The translations under genes and the position numbers were made by a program. Positions 1-8,578 of a DNA stretch of 23,953 nt are shown here, piece by piece. How positions within the stretch are numbered: the first letter of the stretch is position 1; each line of letters opens with the position of its first letter. Under the pieces are notes generated by a model that saw only the letters and a program-made list of their open reading frames with translations, searched no databases and was not told the DNA's origin. Source of the stretch: Gammaproteobacteria bacterium. Lineage in GTDB: Bacteria > Pseudomonadota > Gammaproteobacteria > Chromatiales > Chromatiaceae. The DNA is taken from NCBI GenBank assembly GCA_013041975.1, contig JABDQZ010000246.1:1-23953 (forward strand), in the 5' to 3' direction.

Positions 1-1004
1 ACACGAGTATTTCTCGCTCCCGTGCCCTGTTGCAGGACTCTGTAACACTGGAAATTCTTTCCGCCAATGTCACTGATGGCATCCTCGAGGTAAAGCTGAA
101 GTTGACAAACAACTCCGGCCACAAGACCCCGACTTCCTATCCTTCGCGTCGTATGTGGCTAAACTTCAAGGTGATCGATAGTAGTAGTGATATTATTTTC
201 GAATCCGGTGCTCTCAATGCCGATGGTTCTATAGCTGAAGCCGATAACGATCGCGACCAGTCGCAGATCGAACCACACCATGACTTGATCAGCAGCTCCA
301 GCCAGGTGCAGATTTACGAAGCGATGATGGGAAACACGGATAATGCTACCACTTACACCTTACTTCGTGCTGCGAAGTACCTTAAGGACAATCGTTTGAC
401 GCCAAAGGGGTTTGACAAAATATCGGTTCCAGCAAAGGTTGCGGTCTATGGTGATGCCAACCATGATGATAATTTCAACCTGGGCAGCGATGAAGTAATT
501 TATCGATTCCCTGTTTCAGCTGATGAAGAATTGACGGTTAATGTCGCACTTAATTATCAGACTATCATGCATGGATTTATTCAGGACCTGTATCAAGATA
601 ACCATCTGCAGGAAGTTAATAGTTTTCTGGCCATGTATCAACAACAAAACCTGAAACATGAAAACATCGCCAGTCTGCAAACAACCATTACTGATACTGA
701 TAAAGATGGAACAGACAACAGTATCGATATTGATGATGATAACGATGGTCTTTCAGATGACGATGAAATTAATATTCACGGTACTAGCCCAACATTAGTT
801 GATTCCGATAATGATGCCATGAGTGATGGCTATGAAGTTGCTAATGCACTTGATCCGCTGAACAATGATGCATTTCTTGATAAGGATGGCGATGGGTTTA
901 GCAATCTAGAGGAATTTGAAGCAGGCACTGCCGCCAATGATGAAAATGATTTTCCAAGCAGCGGAGCTTGGCGTAGCGTTTTACCTTTCATCCTGAATCA
1001 GTAG
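1..1004 (+). CDS. C-terminal part of a secreted, probably multiheme-cytochrome-like protein (5' end outside window)
   Basis: The frame is open from base 3 to the TAG at 1002-1004, so this is the 3' end of a longer gene. A TTG at 30 is only an internal codon. The first ~150 residues contain NNSGHKTPTSYPSRRMW, a VQIYE segment and YLKDNRLTPKGFDK. From memory, this combination is typical of the beta-rich domain that follows the haem region in large multiheme c-type cytochromes. The visible part has no cysteine and so no CxxCH motif; any haem sites would lie upstream. The C-terminal third is an aspartate-rich, thrombospondin type 3-like repeat block, suggesting calcium-stabilised folding outside the cytoplasm. 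The protein ends in a short hydrophobic tail (WRSVLPFIL). It converges on yejF with 24 bases between stops and no clear terminator. The cytochrome assignment is inferred; the secreted, calcium-binding character is better supported. Confidence 0.6.
   Translation, partial: TSISRSRALLQDSVTLEILSANVTDGILEVKLKLTNNSGHKTPTSYPSRRMWLNFKVIDSSSDIIFESGALNADGSIAEADNDRDQSQIEPHHDLISSSSQVQIYEAMMGNTDNATTYTLLRAAKYLKDNRLTPKGFDKISVPAKVAVYGDANHDDNFNLGSDEVIYRFPVSADEELTVNVALNYQTIMHGFIQDLYQDNHLQEVNSFLAMYQQQNLKHENIASLQTTITDTDKDGTDNSIDIDDDNDGLSDDDEINIHGTSPTLVDSDNDAMSDGYEVANALDPLNNDAFLDKDGDGFSNLEEFEAGTAANDENDFPSSGAWRSVLPFILNQ
693..950 (+). repeat. Thrombospondin type 3-like calcium-binding Asp repeats (within CDS)
   Basis: The encoded segment runs DTDKDGTDNSIDIDDDNDG, then DSDNDAMSDGYE, then DKDGDGFSNLEEF. 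These are successive DxDxDG-type loops of the TSP3 kind, separated by 20-30 residues. The loops normally bind calcium in secreted or surface proteins. The repetition is at the protein level; the DNA copies are diverged. Confidence 0.75.
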
Positions 1005-1028
1005 AGAGGGTTAAGGTGGTTGAGGGTA

Positions 1029-3041
1029 TTATGACGTTACCTTCAGGCAGAAGACGCGGTGAGTATCAGATAGAGTAACTTCTTGCGGGTATGCCTTTTT
1101 ACAACTCTCATCAGCCAGCGGGCAGCGTGGATGAAAGTGACAGCCTGGTGGTGGGTTGGCCGGAGAAGGCATATCTCCCTGCAAGGCTGTACGTTCACCT
1201 TTGGCATTGGGATCGGGTACCGGTACAGCTTCCAACAGGGAACGGGTATAAGGGTGTGATGGATTATCGAATATTTCTTCCATGGTACCCTGCTCTACAA
1301 TTTTGCCAAGATACATCACGGCCACTTCATGAGCCAGGTAGGACACAACGGATATATCATGTGTAATGAACAGGTAAGACAGCTGCAAGGTATCCTGCAG
1401 TTGCTTTAAAAGATTCAGTATCTGTGCCTGTACTGATACATCGAGCGCACTGGTAGGTTCATCACAGACAATAACATCGGGATTGACTGCCAGAGCGCGT
1501 GCAATACAGATACGCTGGCGTTGGCCACCAGAAAACTCATGTGGATAACGCATTGCTGAATTGGCGGGCAAACCGACCTTTTCAAGCAAGTCCGCAACGA
1601 TTTGGCTGCGCTCCTTGCGATTGGCACCTATGTTCTGTGCAACCAGGCCTTCTGCAATAATATCTTCCACCAGCATGCGCGGATTCATGCTGGAAACCGG
1701 ATCCTGGAATATGATCTGCAGGTCACTGCGTTTGGAACGCAACTGTTTATTGGAGAGCGTGGTTAAGTCCGTACCATCATAAAGCACTGCGCCATCAGTT
1801 GGACGAATAAGTTGTAACAATGCCTTGCCAGCTGTGGTCTTGCCACAACCCGACTCTCCTACCAACGCCAGGGTTTTACCACGTGGTATTTCGAGATCGA
1901 CACCATCTACAGCCCTGACATGACCAACGGTACGCTTCAACACACCCTTTTTGATGGGAAAATGAACCTTAAGATTATCCAGTTTCAGATAACTGTCTTG
2001 CCTGGAGTCTGCCTGTGTTGATTTCGTATCAGTCTGAGGAGTATGCGATGCAGCATGCTTGCTTGCAGTTGGGTCACTGAGCACACAACGATAACCTTGC
2101 AGTTCGTCACCCTGCCACGGTGGAAGACGATGCTCACAGGCTTCATTTTTCTGTTCACAGCGATCGATAAAACGACAGCGCTTAAACTTTGTCGTCAGTG
2201 GCGGCACCTGTCCTTCAATCATTGCCAGCTGCGCACCTCGCTTGTGCCTGGACGGTAATGAATCAAACAGTTTCTGACTGTAAGGATGACGCGGAGCCGT
2301 AAAGAAGGTGGTTACATCCGACCTTTCAATAACCTGCCCGGCATACATCACCGCCACTTCATCGGCCATTTCGGCCACAACGCCCAGATCATGCGTAATC
2401 AACAGGATAGACATACCGTTCTTGCGTTGCAGTTCACGCAATAAATCCAGTACCTGTGCCTGTATTGTCACATCAAGAGCCGTGGTAGGTTCATCAGCAA
2501 TCAAGACTTCCGGTTTGCCTGCCAGTGCAATGGCAATCATGACACGCTGTTTCATGCCGCCTGACAGCTGATGTGGAAATTCGGAGAAACGTCTTTGTGG
2601 ATCAGGTATACCGACATCATCCAGCAATGCAACTGCACGCTGCTGTAACTGTTTGCTGCCTATGAAATCCGCATCGTGTAATCGAATGGATTCAATAATC
2701 TGCTGGCCGACTGTCATCACCGGGTTGAGTGATGTCATCGGCTCCTGGAAGATCATACCAATCTTGCCTCCGCGTACACTGCGCATTTCACTTTCAGTCA
2801 GCTCCAGTACTGACTGTTCATCAATAACAACATCACCGGCTGCGATGATGCCGCCGGCGGGAAGCAGGCGCATCAATGACAAGGCTGTCATGGATTTACC
2901 ACAACCGGATTCACCCAGCAATGCCAGCGTTTTGCCACGATGCAGTTCGAAACTGACATCATCGACGGCACGAACCGGCAAAGACGGATTCCCCAGGTGC
3001 GTAGACAGACCATCGACTTTCAGTATTGCTTCACTACTCAA
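1029..3041 (-). CDS. yejF: Peptide ABC transporter ATP-binding protein, fused dual ATPase (YejF type)
   Basis: 670-residue ATPase with two nucleotide-binding domains in one chain, which powers import through YejB/YejE at the inner membrane. Domain 1: Walker A GESGCGKS at 43-50, signature LSGGM at 159-163, Walker B ending IADEPTTALD at about 181-190. Domain 2: Walker A GESGCGKT at 395-402, signature FSGGQ at 503-507, followed by VIVCDEPTSALD. Each half ends in an oligopeptide-transporter C-terminal extension with four cysteines (first set C289, C295, C302, C319), and a ~30-residue polar linker joins the halves. It is longer than E. coli YejF (about 529 residues) because of these extensions. 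The start is TTG at 3041, overlapping the yejE stop as TTGA, and is supported by an AGGAG six bases upstream (minus strand, 3052-3048); there is no nearby ATG. It is the last gene of the operon. Confidence 0.93.
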   Translation of the reverse strand: MSSEAILKVDGLSTHLGNPSLPVRAVDDVSFELHRGKTLALLGESGCGKSMTALSLMRLLPAGGIIAAGDVVIDEQSVLELTESEMRSVRGGKIGMIFQEPMTSLNPVMTVGQQIIESIRLHDADFIGSKQLQQRAVALLDDVGIPDPQRRFSEFPHQLSGGMKQRVMIAIALAGKPEVLIADEPTTALDVTIQAQVLDLLRELQRKNGMSILLITHDLGVVAEMADEVAVMYAGQVIERSDVTTFFTAPRHPYSQKLFDSLPSRHKRGAQLAMIEGQVPPLTTKFKRCRFIDRCEQKNEACEHRLPPWQGDELQGYRCVLSDPTASKHAASHTPQTDTKSTQADSRQDSYLKLDNLKVHFPIKKGVLKRTVGHVRAVDGVDLEIPRGKTLALVGESGCGKTTAGKALLQLIRPTDGAVLYDGTDLTTLSNKQLRSKRSDLQIIFQDPVSSMNPRMLVEDIIAEGLVAQNIGANRKERSQIVADLLEKVGLPANSAMRYPHEFSGGQRQRICIARALAVNPDVIVCDEPTSALDVSVQAQILNLLKQLQDTLQLSYLFITHDISVVSYLAHEVAVMYLGKIVEQGTMEEIFDNPSHPYTRSLLEAVPVPDPNAKGERTALQGDMPSPANPPPGCHFHPRCPLADESCKKAYPQEVTLSDTHRVFCLKVTS

Positions 3042-4435
3042 GACTGACTCCTTAATCTGGGATCAAATGCATCCCTGACAACATCAGAAAACAGGTTGGC
3101 GGCCAGTACCAGAGTGAACATGAAAAACAATGAAGCGGCCAGCGACCACCACACAATAGGCTCACGCGCCATCTCAAGACGCGCACTGTTTATCATGTTG
3201 CCCCAGCTGTTGGTACTGGGATCAACACCGATATTCACATAAGACAGTACAGCCTCGGCCAGCACCAGGCCACTGAAATCCAGCACCACGGTAATTAAAA
3301 CGATATGCACGACATTGGGCAGGATATGTTTGAGAATAATGGTGAAATGCCCTACGCCAAAAGCCGTAGAGGCCTGCACATAATCCAGTTCACTCAGCTT
3401 GAGTGTTTCTCCGCGTAACAGTCTGCACAACCCCGTCCAGCTGGTGACACCCAGTATCATGCATAAAAACAGCAGGCGCATGTCAGCGCGTTCTACCAGG
3501 CTCGCAAACTCTGCTTCATGGTTACTCATGTAAATCTGCATCATCAGGATGGCAGCTGCAATCAACAACACTCCGGGAATGGAATTCAATGTGGTATAGG
3601 TATATTGAATCAGGTCATCTACCCAGCCCTTGAAGTAGCCTGCCATAATGCCCAGCAGTATGGCCGCCGGCAGCATCACCAGCGTGGTCAGGGTCCCGAT
3701 CAACAAACCGGTACGAATACTTTTCAGTGCCTGGTAAAATACATCCTCACCCACCTTGTCAGTACCCAGTACATGGTAATACTGACTGAGGTTATACAGT
3801 GTTCCCAGCAGCAGCAACATCACCAGCAATGTCCACAAGGCAGTTCGCCATGGAATATGAGGATCACCGTAAACAACCACCTTTAGCTGATCGTTAAATG
3901 ACCGGTGATTGTTGAGCGACAGCAATAAAACGATGATCACCGATAACAATAGCCAGATACCTATACCGATCGACATACCGATTACGGTCTGCTTGAACAG
4001 GTCGCGGGAATAATCGTTAAGCGGATCATCAAGATGGGCACCGCCATATTTCAGTCTGGGGAAATCCCTGAGTGTCGAACCATCAGGCTGTTCAATGTTT
4101 TCTTTGGCATACAAATGCGTAGCCAGTGGCGCAGAATAGGTTTTTTCCTGGCGCAAACGCATATCCGAAAGCGCATAGTCAAGCAGGCTTAACATTTCCA
4201 CTGACTTTTCATCACTGGCATTGGCATCAGGGCGATAATGAACCGAGTCCATCAGGCCGATGACTACGTAAAACAGCAACACAATAACCGTACTGACACC
4301 AATCTTGCTGGAAAATACCATGCGCCAGGGACGGCTCAAGTGTGGACGCCTGCGGGCATAGAGAATAAAGGCCGTCACCAGCCCGACGAGAAGAAACACC
4401 AGGATATCTGTCCACAGGAAAACAAGTTCGGGCAT
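3038..4435 (-). CDS. yejE: Peptide ABC transporter permease, YejE type with extended N-terminus
   Basis: 465-residue inner-membrane permease of the binding-protein-dependent transport family. The C-terminal ~230 residues are the canonical permease domain: LGTDKVGEDVFYQAL before the first core helix, the EAA loop region around VGHFTIILKHILPNVV, and an ending DAFDPRLR as in DppC/OppC/YejE. The first ~220 residues are extra relative to E. coli YejE (about 340 residues). They contain predicted helices near 8-27, 46-64, 148-173 and 199-220, with a charged, probably periplasmic segment of ~80 residues (66-147) between the second and third. Its stop overlaps the yejF start by 4 bases, and its ATG shares one base with the yejB stop (TGATG), so the operon is translationally coupled. 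The extension could contact the binding protein or the lipid bilayer; its role is unknown. Confidence 0.9.
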   Translation of the reverse strand: MPELVFLWTDILVFLLVGLVTAFILYARRRPHLSRPWRMVFSSKIGVSTVIVLLFYVVIGLMDSVHYRPDANASDEKSVEMLSLLDYALSDMRLRQEKTYSAPLATHLYAKENIEQPDGSTLRDFPRLKYGGAHLDDPLNDYSRDLFKQTVIGMSIGIGIWLLLSVIIVLLLSLNNHRSFNDQLKVVVYGDPHIPWRTALWTLLVMLLLLGTLYNLSQYYHVLGTDKVGEDVFYQALKSIRTGLLIGTLTTLVMLPAAILLGIMAGYFKGWVDDLIQYTYTTLNSIPGVLLIAAAILMMQIYMSNHEAEFASLVERADMRLLFLCMILGVTSWTGLCRLLRGETLKLSELDYVQASTAFGVGHFTIILKHILPNVVHIVLITVVLDFSGLVLAEAVLSYVNIGVDPSTNSWGNMINSARLEMAREPIVWWSLAASLFFMFTLVLAANLFSDVVRDAFDPRLRSQS

Positions 4436-5412
4436 CAGGACAACCTCACCCGTGGATCGACAAAAGTATAGGAAATGTCTGTCAGAATCAGGCCAATGAT
4501 ATACAGCACGGAACCGAGAAAGACCATGGCCCTGACAATGGCAAAGTCCTGGTTATTGATAGCATCAATGGTGTAACTGCCAAGACCGGGAATGCCAAAG
4601 AATGATTCTGTAATCAGGCTGCCCATAAACAGTAACGGCAGAATGACCACCACGCCCGTCAGAATAGGAATCAATGCATTTTTGAACACATGTCTGAACA
4701 GTATCATCTGTTCTGCGAGGCCCTTGGCTCTTGCAGTGCGCACATAGTCTTTGTTGATTTCTTCAAGAAACAGTGTGCGATACCAGCGTGTCCCTGCACC
4801 GATACCGCCGATAACGCCAATAATCACCGGCAGTATTAAAAACTTGATCGAGGCAACGCCGGTTTCATAGCCGGATATCGGCACCAGGTGCAGTAGCTTA
4901 CTGGCAACAAACTGACCACCGATAATATAAAACAGCCCCGATATCGACATCATGATCACGCATAACACCACGCCCCAGATATCGATATAGGTAGCCCGGA
5001 AAAAGGCGATTAACAGAGCAAACGTAATATTAATCAGCAGCCCAACCAGCAATACCGGTATCGCTATGGCAAGGCTGGGCCACATTCGCTGGGATATGTC
5101 GTAAAGAATGTCGCGACCACTATCTGACTGGCCAAAATTAAAAACGAACAGGTTCACCGATTTCTGGAAAAAAATCGTATCGGTCAATTTTGCCAGTCCC
5201 TGCTGTTCAGCGTTCACCAGCAATGGCTTTTCGTATCCACGTTCCGCTTTCCAGCTCTCGACAGCCTCTGGCGTGACGCGTTTTACCCCCAGGTGCATTC
5301 GTGCCATATCATCTGGCGAATTCACTACGAAAAATAATGTGAAGGTAAAGATATTCACTCCCAGAAGAATGGGAATGGCGTAAAGCAGGCGTCGAATTAT
5401 ATAAGCAATCAT
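4435..5412 (-). CDS. yejB: Peptide ABC transporter permease, YejB type
   Basis: 325-residue inner-membrane permease that pairs with YejE to form the peptide channel. It starts MIAYIIRRLLYAIPILLGVNIFTF, the standard N-terminal helix of DppB/OppB/YejB proteins. A periplasmic segment follows (about 30-110), including GVKRVTPEAVESWKAERGY, which is typical of the YejB subgroup. The EAA loop is at DYVRTARAKGLAEQMILFRHVFKNALIP, and the protein ends with TFVDPRVRLS. Length matches the family. The ATG at 5412 overlaps the yejA stop as ATGA. The family imports oligopeptides; YejABEF in E. coli also takes up microcin C, and the Pseudomonas homologue Npp takes up uridyl-peptide antibiotics. Confidence 0.93.
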   Translation of the reverse strand: MIAYIIRRLLYAIPILLGVNIFTFTLFFVVNSPDDMARMHLGVKRVTPEAVESWKAERGYEKPLLVNAEQQGLAKLTDTIFFQKSVNLFVFNFGQSDSGRDILYDISQRMWPSLAIAIPVLLVGLLINITFALLIAFFRATYIDIWGVVLCVIMMSISGLFYIIGGQFVASKLLHLVPISGYETGVASIKFLILPVIIGVIGGIGAGTRWYRTLFLEEINKDYVRTARAKGLAEQMILFRHVFKNALIPILTGVVVILPLLFMGSLITESFFGIPGLGSYTIDAINNQDFAIVRAMVFLGSVLYIIGLILTDISYTFVDPRVRLS

Positions 5413-7541
5413 TTGGCTCGCCTCTGCTCATGCTGACGATAAATACGAATGGCGGGCAGTATACTGAGTACCAACACAATACCGATCAACCATAAAGGCC
5501 AAACAACAGGCTGGTTCCATTGCTGCTGTTGTTGCGCGCGAATCTCCGCCTCGACGCGTTTATATTTTAAAGTATTGTTTGCCATCAGATTGGGTTTGAC
5601 ATTTTTATACCATTGATGAAAGAGTGAAAATGCCTTGGGGTGAAACCCCCATATCCATGGCGCGTCCTTGCGCAGAATCTCGATCATCTGGTTAATGATC
5701 TGCTGGCGCTGCTCTCCATTAGGCATGTTTTTCATTTGAACAAACAGCTTGTCGAATTCAGGATTGGCATAGTTGGCCGCATTCTCGCCGCCATGCTCTA
5801 CCTTGCTGTTTTCACCATAAAGCAGGAACAAAAAGTTTTCCGGATCAGGGTAGTCAGCATTCCAGCCCCACCAGAAGATCTGTGCTGTGCCCTTGCGCAT
5901 CTTTTCCTGAAAACGGTTGTAGTCGGTTGTTCGCAGTACCAGCTGAATGCCTATTTTTTCAAACTGCTTACGCACCCAGTTTAGCCTCGCCTTGTCATCC
6001 GGGCCGGATGCTGTCACATCGAAATACAACACCAGAGGTTTACCGGTTTCGGGATCGCGTCCATTTTCATAACCCGCTTCATCTAACAACTGTTTGGCAT
6101 GCTCAACTGATTTGCGTTTCAGCCTGTTCTGCTGTTTGTGGTAAATGTAATGATTATGGTCACCCTCTCTATGGCCAAAGATACCAGGTGGTAATGGACC
6201 CTGTGCAGCAATTCCCCTGCCGTTGGCAAAAATGGAAATGTATTCTTCATAATCGATAGCGATGGAAATGGCACGGCGTAACAGACGGGCTCGTTCAGAG
6301 TCACCACCCACCAGCTTGTCAGTCATGTTAAATCCCATGTAGGAGATAGAAGTCGTGACGGCTGTCATCAGGTCAATCCCCTTGCCTGCCATTTGTTCTG
6401 TCAGATTGGCATCACCAGTCGCATTGAACTGGATCGCCTGGTCGAAACTGTCGGAAGACACGCCCGAGGTATCGTAATACCCCTGTAAAAACTTGTTCCA
6501 GTAAGGAATATTTTCCTTTTCAAGACTGTAGATCGCCCGGTCAATCAAGGGCAAAGTCTTCCCGGCATCTTCCAGCAAACCCTGTTCTGCATCACCAGGA
6601 TCTCCTTCGACAGGATAAGTTTCACCATGAAAATGGGGATTTTTTTTCAATACCATGCGCAGGTTGGGATTGTTTTCACTTAACATGAACGGCCCGGTGC
6701 CAATCGGAAACCAGTCGAGTGTAATATTTTTCTTTTTCAGCAAAGGCTGACTGTAAAAACTGTCAGCTTCCCATGGCATCGGCGCGAAAAAAGGCATAGC
6801 CAGCCAGAAACGGAACTGCGGATAGGTCTTGTTGATACGAATTGTAAAGGTATGGTCATCAGTCTTTTTCAAGCCGGCCATGTCTATTTCGCGTAAATCA
6901 AGGAAAGCCGGGGCTGATTTCGATCGCAGTTCCTTTATCTTCTCCTGGAAGTCACTAAAGCCCACAATGTACTCGGCCATCACGCCTGCAATGGGTGAAT
7001 GGGTTTTGCTATCGGCCAGTCGCTTGACCTGGTAAATATAGTCATCCACCGTCAACTCGCGCGTTGCATGATGCTTAAAGTCAGCCAGCGTGTGCTTATC
7101 GATTAAATCGGTTTCATTTAACTGGTGATATTCATAGGCATCAGCTGAAAAACGCGCAAAAGCAGGATGCGGCTGGTACATGATTCCCGGCTTGATCGTG
7201 AGCCGATATTCACTATAGGCAATATCAGCCGAACCTTCCGCAAGCCTGTTACCCTGTGCATCGAAATAACTGACCTCGGGCATTTTTGCGGCCGTCAGTG
7301 TCGTCAGTTCATAGGGGCGTTTCAAAAAATGATACTGCAGCATCGGTTCGTAAATCTGCCCAATAAAAGCATATTCATTGGAACTGTAGGAACGTGCCGG
7401 ATCCAGGTGCTTGGGGCGTTCAGAAAAGGAACTGTAAACCACTTTCCCGCCAGACAACGCTTTGGAATAGGGATCATTCCAGGGTTCATCCGAGCAAGCA
7501 GAAAGCATGACAGCAATTGTCAGTATAAGCAGCCAGCGCAT
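5409..7541 (-). CDS. yejA: Peptide-binding lipoprotein of the ABC transporter, YejA type with C-terminal membrane helix
   Basis: 710-residue extracytoplasmic solute-binding protein of family 5 (SBP_bac_5). It begins with a lipoprotein signal peptide, MRWLLILTIAVMLSAC, with lipobox LSAC (lipidated Cys16, Ser at +2). Family features include YSSFSERPKHLDPARSYSSNE, the FPIGTGPFMLSENNPN region, and IFWWGWNADYPDPENFLFLLYGENS toward the C-terminus, as in YejA. Unlike the soluble E. coli YejA, it ends with a hydrophobic helix at about 679-698 (VVWPLWLIGIVLVLSILPAI) followed by a basic tail (RIYRQHEQRRAK), which predicts a second inner-membrane anchor with the tail in the cytoplasm. It is the first gene of the operon and divergent from fabI. 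The ATG at 7541 has only a weak ribosome-binding site, but it gives a complete signal peptide. Confidence 0.92.
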   Translation of the reverse strand: MRWLLILTIAVMLSACSDEPWNDPYSKALSGGKVVYSSFSERPKHLDPARSYSSNEYAFIGQIYEPMLQYHFLKRPYELTTLTAAKMPEVSYFDAQGNRLAEGSADIAYSEYRLTIKPGIMYQPHPAFARFSADAYEYHQLNETDLIDKHTLADFKHHATRELTVDDYIYQVKRLADSKTHSPIAGVMAEYIVGFSDFQEKIKELRSKSAPAFLDLREIDMAGLKKTDDHTFTIRINKTYPQFRFWLAMPFFAPMPWEADSFYSQPLLKKKNITLDWFPIGTGPFMLSENNPNLRMVLKKNPHFHGETYPVEGDPGDAEQGLLEDAGKTLPLIDRAIYSLEKENIPYWNKFLQGYYDTSGVSSDSFDQAIQFNATGDANLTEQMAGKGIDLMTAVTTSISYMGFNMTDKLVGGDSERARLLRRAISIAIDYEEYISIFANGRGIAAQGPLPPGIFGHREGDHNHYIYHKQQNRLKRKSVEHAKQLLDEAGYENGRDPETGKPLVLYFDVTASGPDDKARLNWVRKQFEKIGIQLVLRTTDYNRFQEKMRKGTAQIFWWGWNADYPDPENFLFLLYGENSKVEHGGENAANYANPEFDKLFVQMKNMPNGEQRQQIINQMIEILRKDAPWIWGFHPKAFSLFHQWYKNVKPNLMANNTLKYKRVEAEIRAQQQQQWNQPVVWPLWLIGIVLVLSILPAIRIYRQHEQRRAK

Positions 7542-7588
7542 GAGGCGGTTTTTATTCTTTAATCCTTGTGGTTTTTTATCAAACAGAG

Positions 7589-7615
7589 ATTATCCTGTTT
7601 TAGGCCAGACACCAA
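7589..7615 (-). promoter_or_regulatory. Weak candidate sigma70 promoter for the yej operon
   Basis: On the minus strand, TTGGTG (7615-7610) and GATAAT (7594-7589) are separated by 15 bases. The -10 matches consensus at five of six positions, but the -35 and spacing are poor. It lies ~50 bases upstream of the yejA ATG, in the only gap that can hold the operon promoter. This is a position-based suggestion only. I could not pick a convincing promoter for fabI in the same gap. Confidence 0.25.
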
Positions 7616-7744
7616 CACGTTTGCAATGAAAATAGTCCGAATTTTTCTAATACTATTTCCCACTCAGACTAACCAGCTTTGCTCCATAGCAGCCCTGTGG
7701 TAAATTTCCACAATTATCCCCAAACAAATATACGAGGAAAAACC

Positions 7745-8518
7745 ATGGGATTCCTGCAAGATAAAAAAATCCTGATTGTTGGCGTTGCCAGCAACCGCTC
7801 CATCGCCTACGGCTGCGCAAAAGCCATGCACGAACAGGGAGCAGAACTGGCCTTCACCTACCAGACCGACAAACTCAAGGGCCGTGTGGAAAAGTTTGCA
7901 GCAGAGTTCGGCTCTGACATCGTCCTGCCACTGGATGTTGCCAAAGATGATGATATCGATAACGTTTTCTCAGAACTCAAAAACACCTGGGACGGACTGG
8001 ATTCCGTCATCCATTCCGTCGGCTTTGCGCCTCGCGAACAGTTGCAGGGCCCCTATGTCGACGCCGTTACCCGTGAAGGCTTCGCCATTGCCCACGACAT
8101 CAGTGCCTACAGCTTTGCGGCACTGGCCAAGGCCGGACAGGAAATGATGGATGGCCGTAATGGTTCACTACTCACCATGAGCTATCTCGGGGCTGTTCGT
8201 ACCGTACCCAACTACAACGTCATGGGCGTTGCCAAGGCAAGTCTGGAAGCCAATGTTCGCTACCTCGCTGACTCCATGGGGCCGAAAGGTCACCGCGTCA
8301 ATGCCGTTTCTGCCGGTCCCATCCGTACGCTGGCTGCTTCCGGTATTGATGACTTCAAGGCCATGCTTGCAGAAGCCGAGAAAAAGACCCCATTGAGAAG
8401 AAATGTCACGATTCACGAAGTCGGCAATGCGGCTGCCTTCCTGTGTTCTGATCTTGCCTCCGGCATTACCGGTGATGTGCTGTATGTCGATTCCGGTTAT
8501 CACATTCTGGGAATGTAA
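7745..8518 (+). CDS. fabI: Enoyl-[acyl-carrier-protein] reductase (NADH), FabI
   Basis: 257-residue cytoplasmic short-chain dehydrogenase family enzyme that performs the last reduction of each fatty-acid elongation cycle (trans-2-enoyl-ACP to acyl-ACP). The N-terminus has the FabI form of the cofactor loop, ILIVGVASNRSIAYG. The catalytic residues are Tyr147, Tyr157 and Lys164 (Y-x6-K in YNVMGVAK), and AGPIRTLAASGI forms the substrate lid. Length and sequence are close to E. coli FabI (262 residues). The start is the ATG at 7745, behind ACGAGGAAAAACC; the in-frame TTG at 7679 would add 22 residues foreign to the family. Gly93 and Met160, equivalent to triclosan-contact positions in E. coli FabI, are conserved, so a triclosan-sensitive enzyme is expected. 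It is divergent from the yej operon, as in the Pseudomonas fabI-npp locus. Confidence 0.97.
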   Translation: MGFLQDKKILIVGVASNRSIAYGCAKAMHEQGAELAFTYQTDKLKGRVEKFAAEFGSDIVLPLDVAKDDDIDNVFSELKNTWDGLDSVIHSVGFAPREQLQGPYVDAVTREGFAIAHDISAYSFAALAKAGQEMMDGRNGSLLTMSYLGAVRTVPNYNVMGVAKASLEANVRYLADSMGPKGHRVNAVSAGPIRTLAASGIDDFKAMLAEAEKKTPLRRNVTIHEVGNAAAFLCSDLASGITGDVLYVDSGYHILGM

Positions 8519-8578
8519 TCTGTCCCCCCGGCTGTCTGGTTAGGCATCTAATTACTACAGTTTTAAACCTCCAGTAAT

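Noticed and set aside
2653..3078. 141-codon open frame on the + strand over yejF
   Set aside because: It is antisense to the first ATPase domain of YejF, with no recognisable protein features.
7679..7744. Upstream TTG start that would lengthen FabI by 22 residues
   Set aside because: The added residues do not match FabI, and the ATG at 7745 has a good ribosome-binding site and gives the family length.
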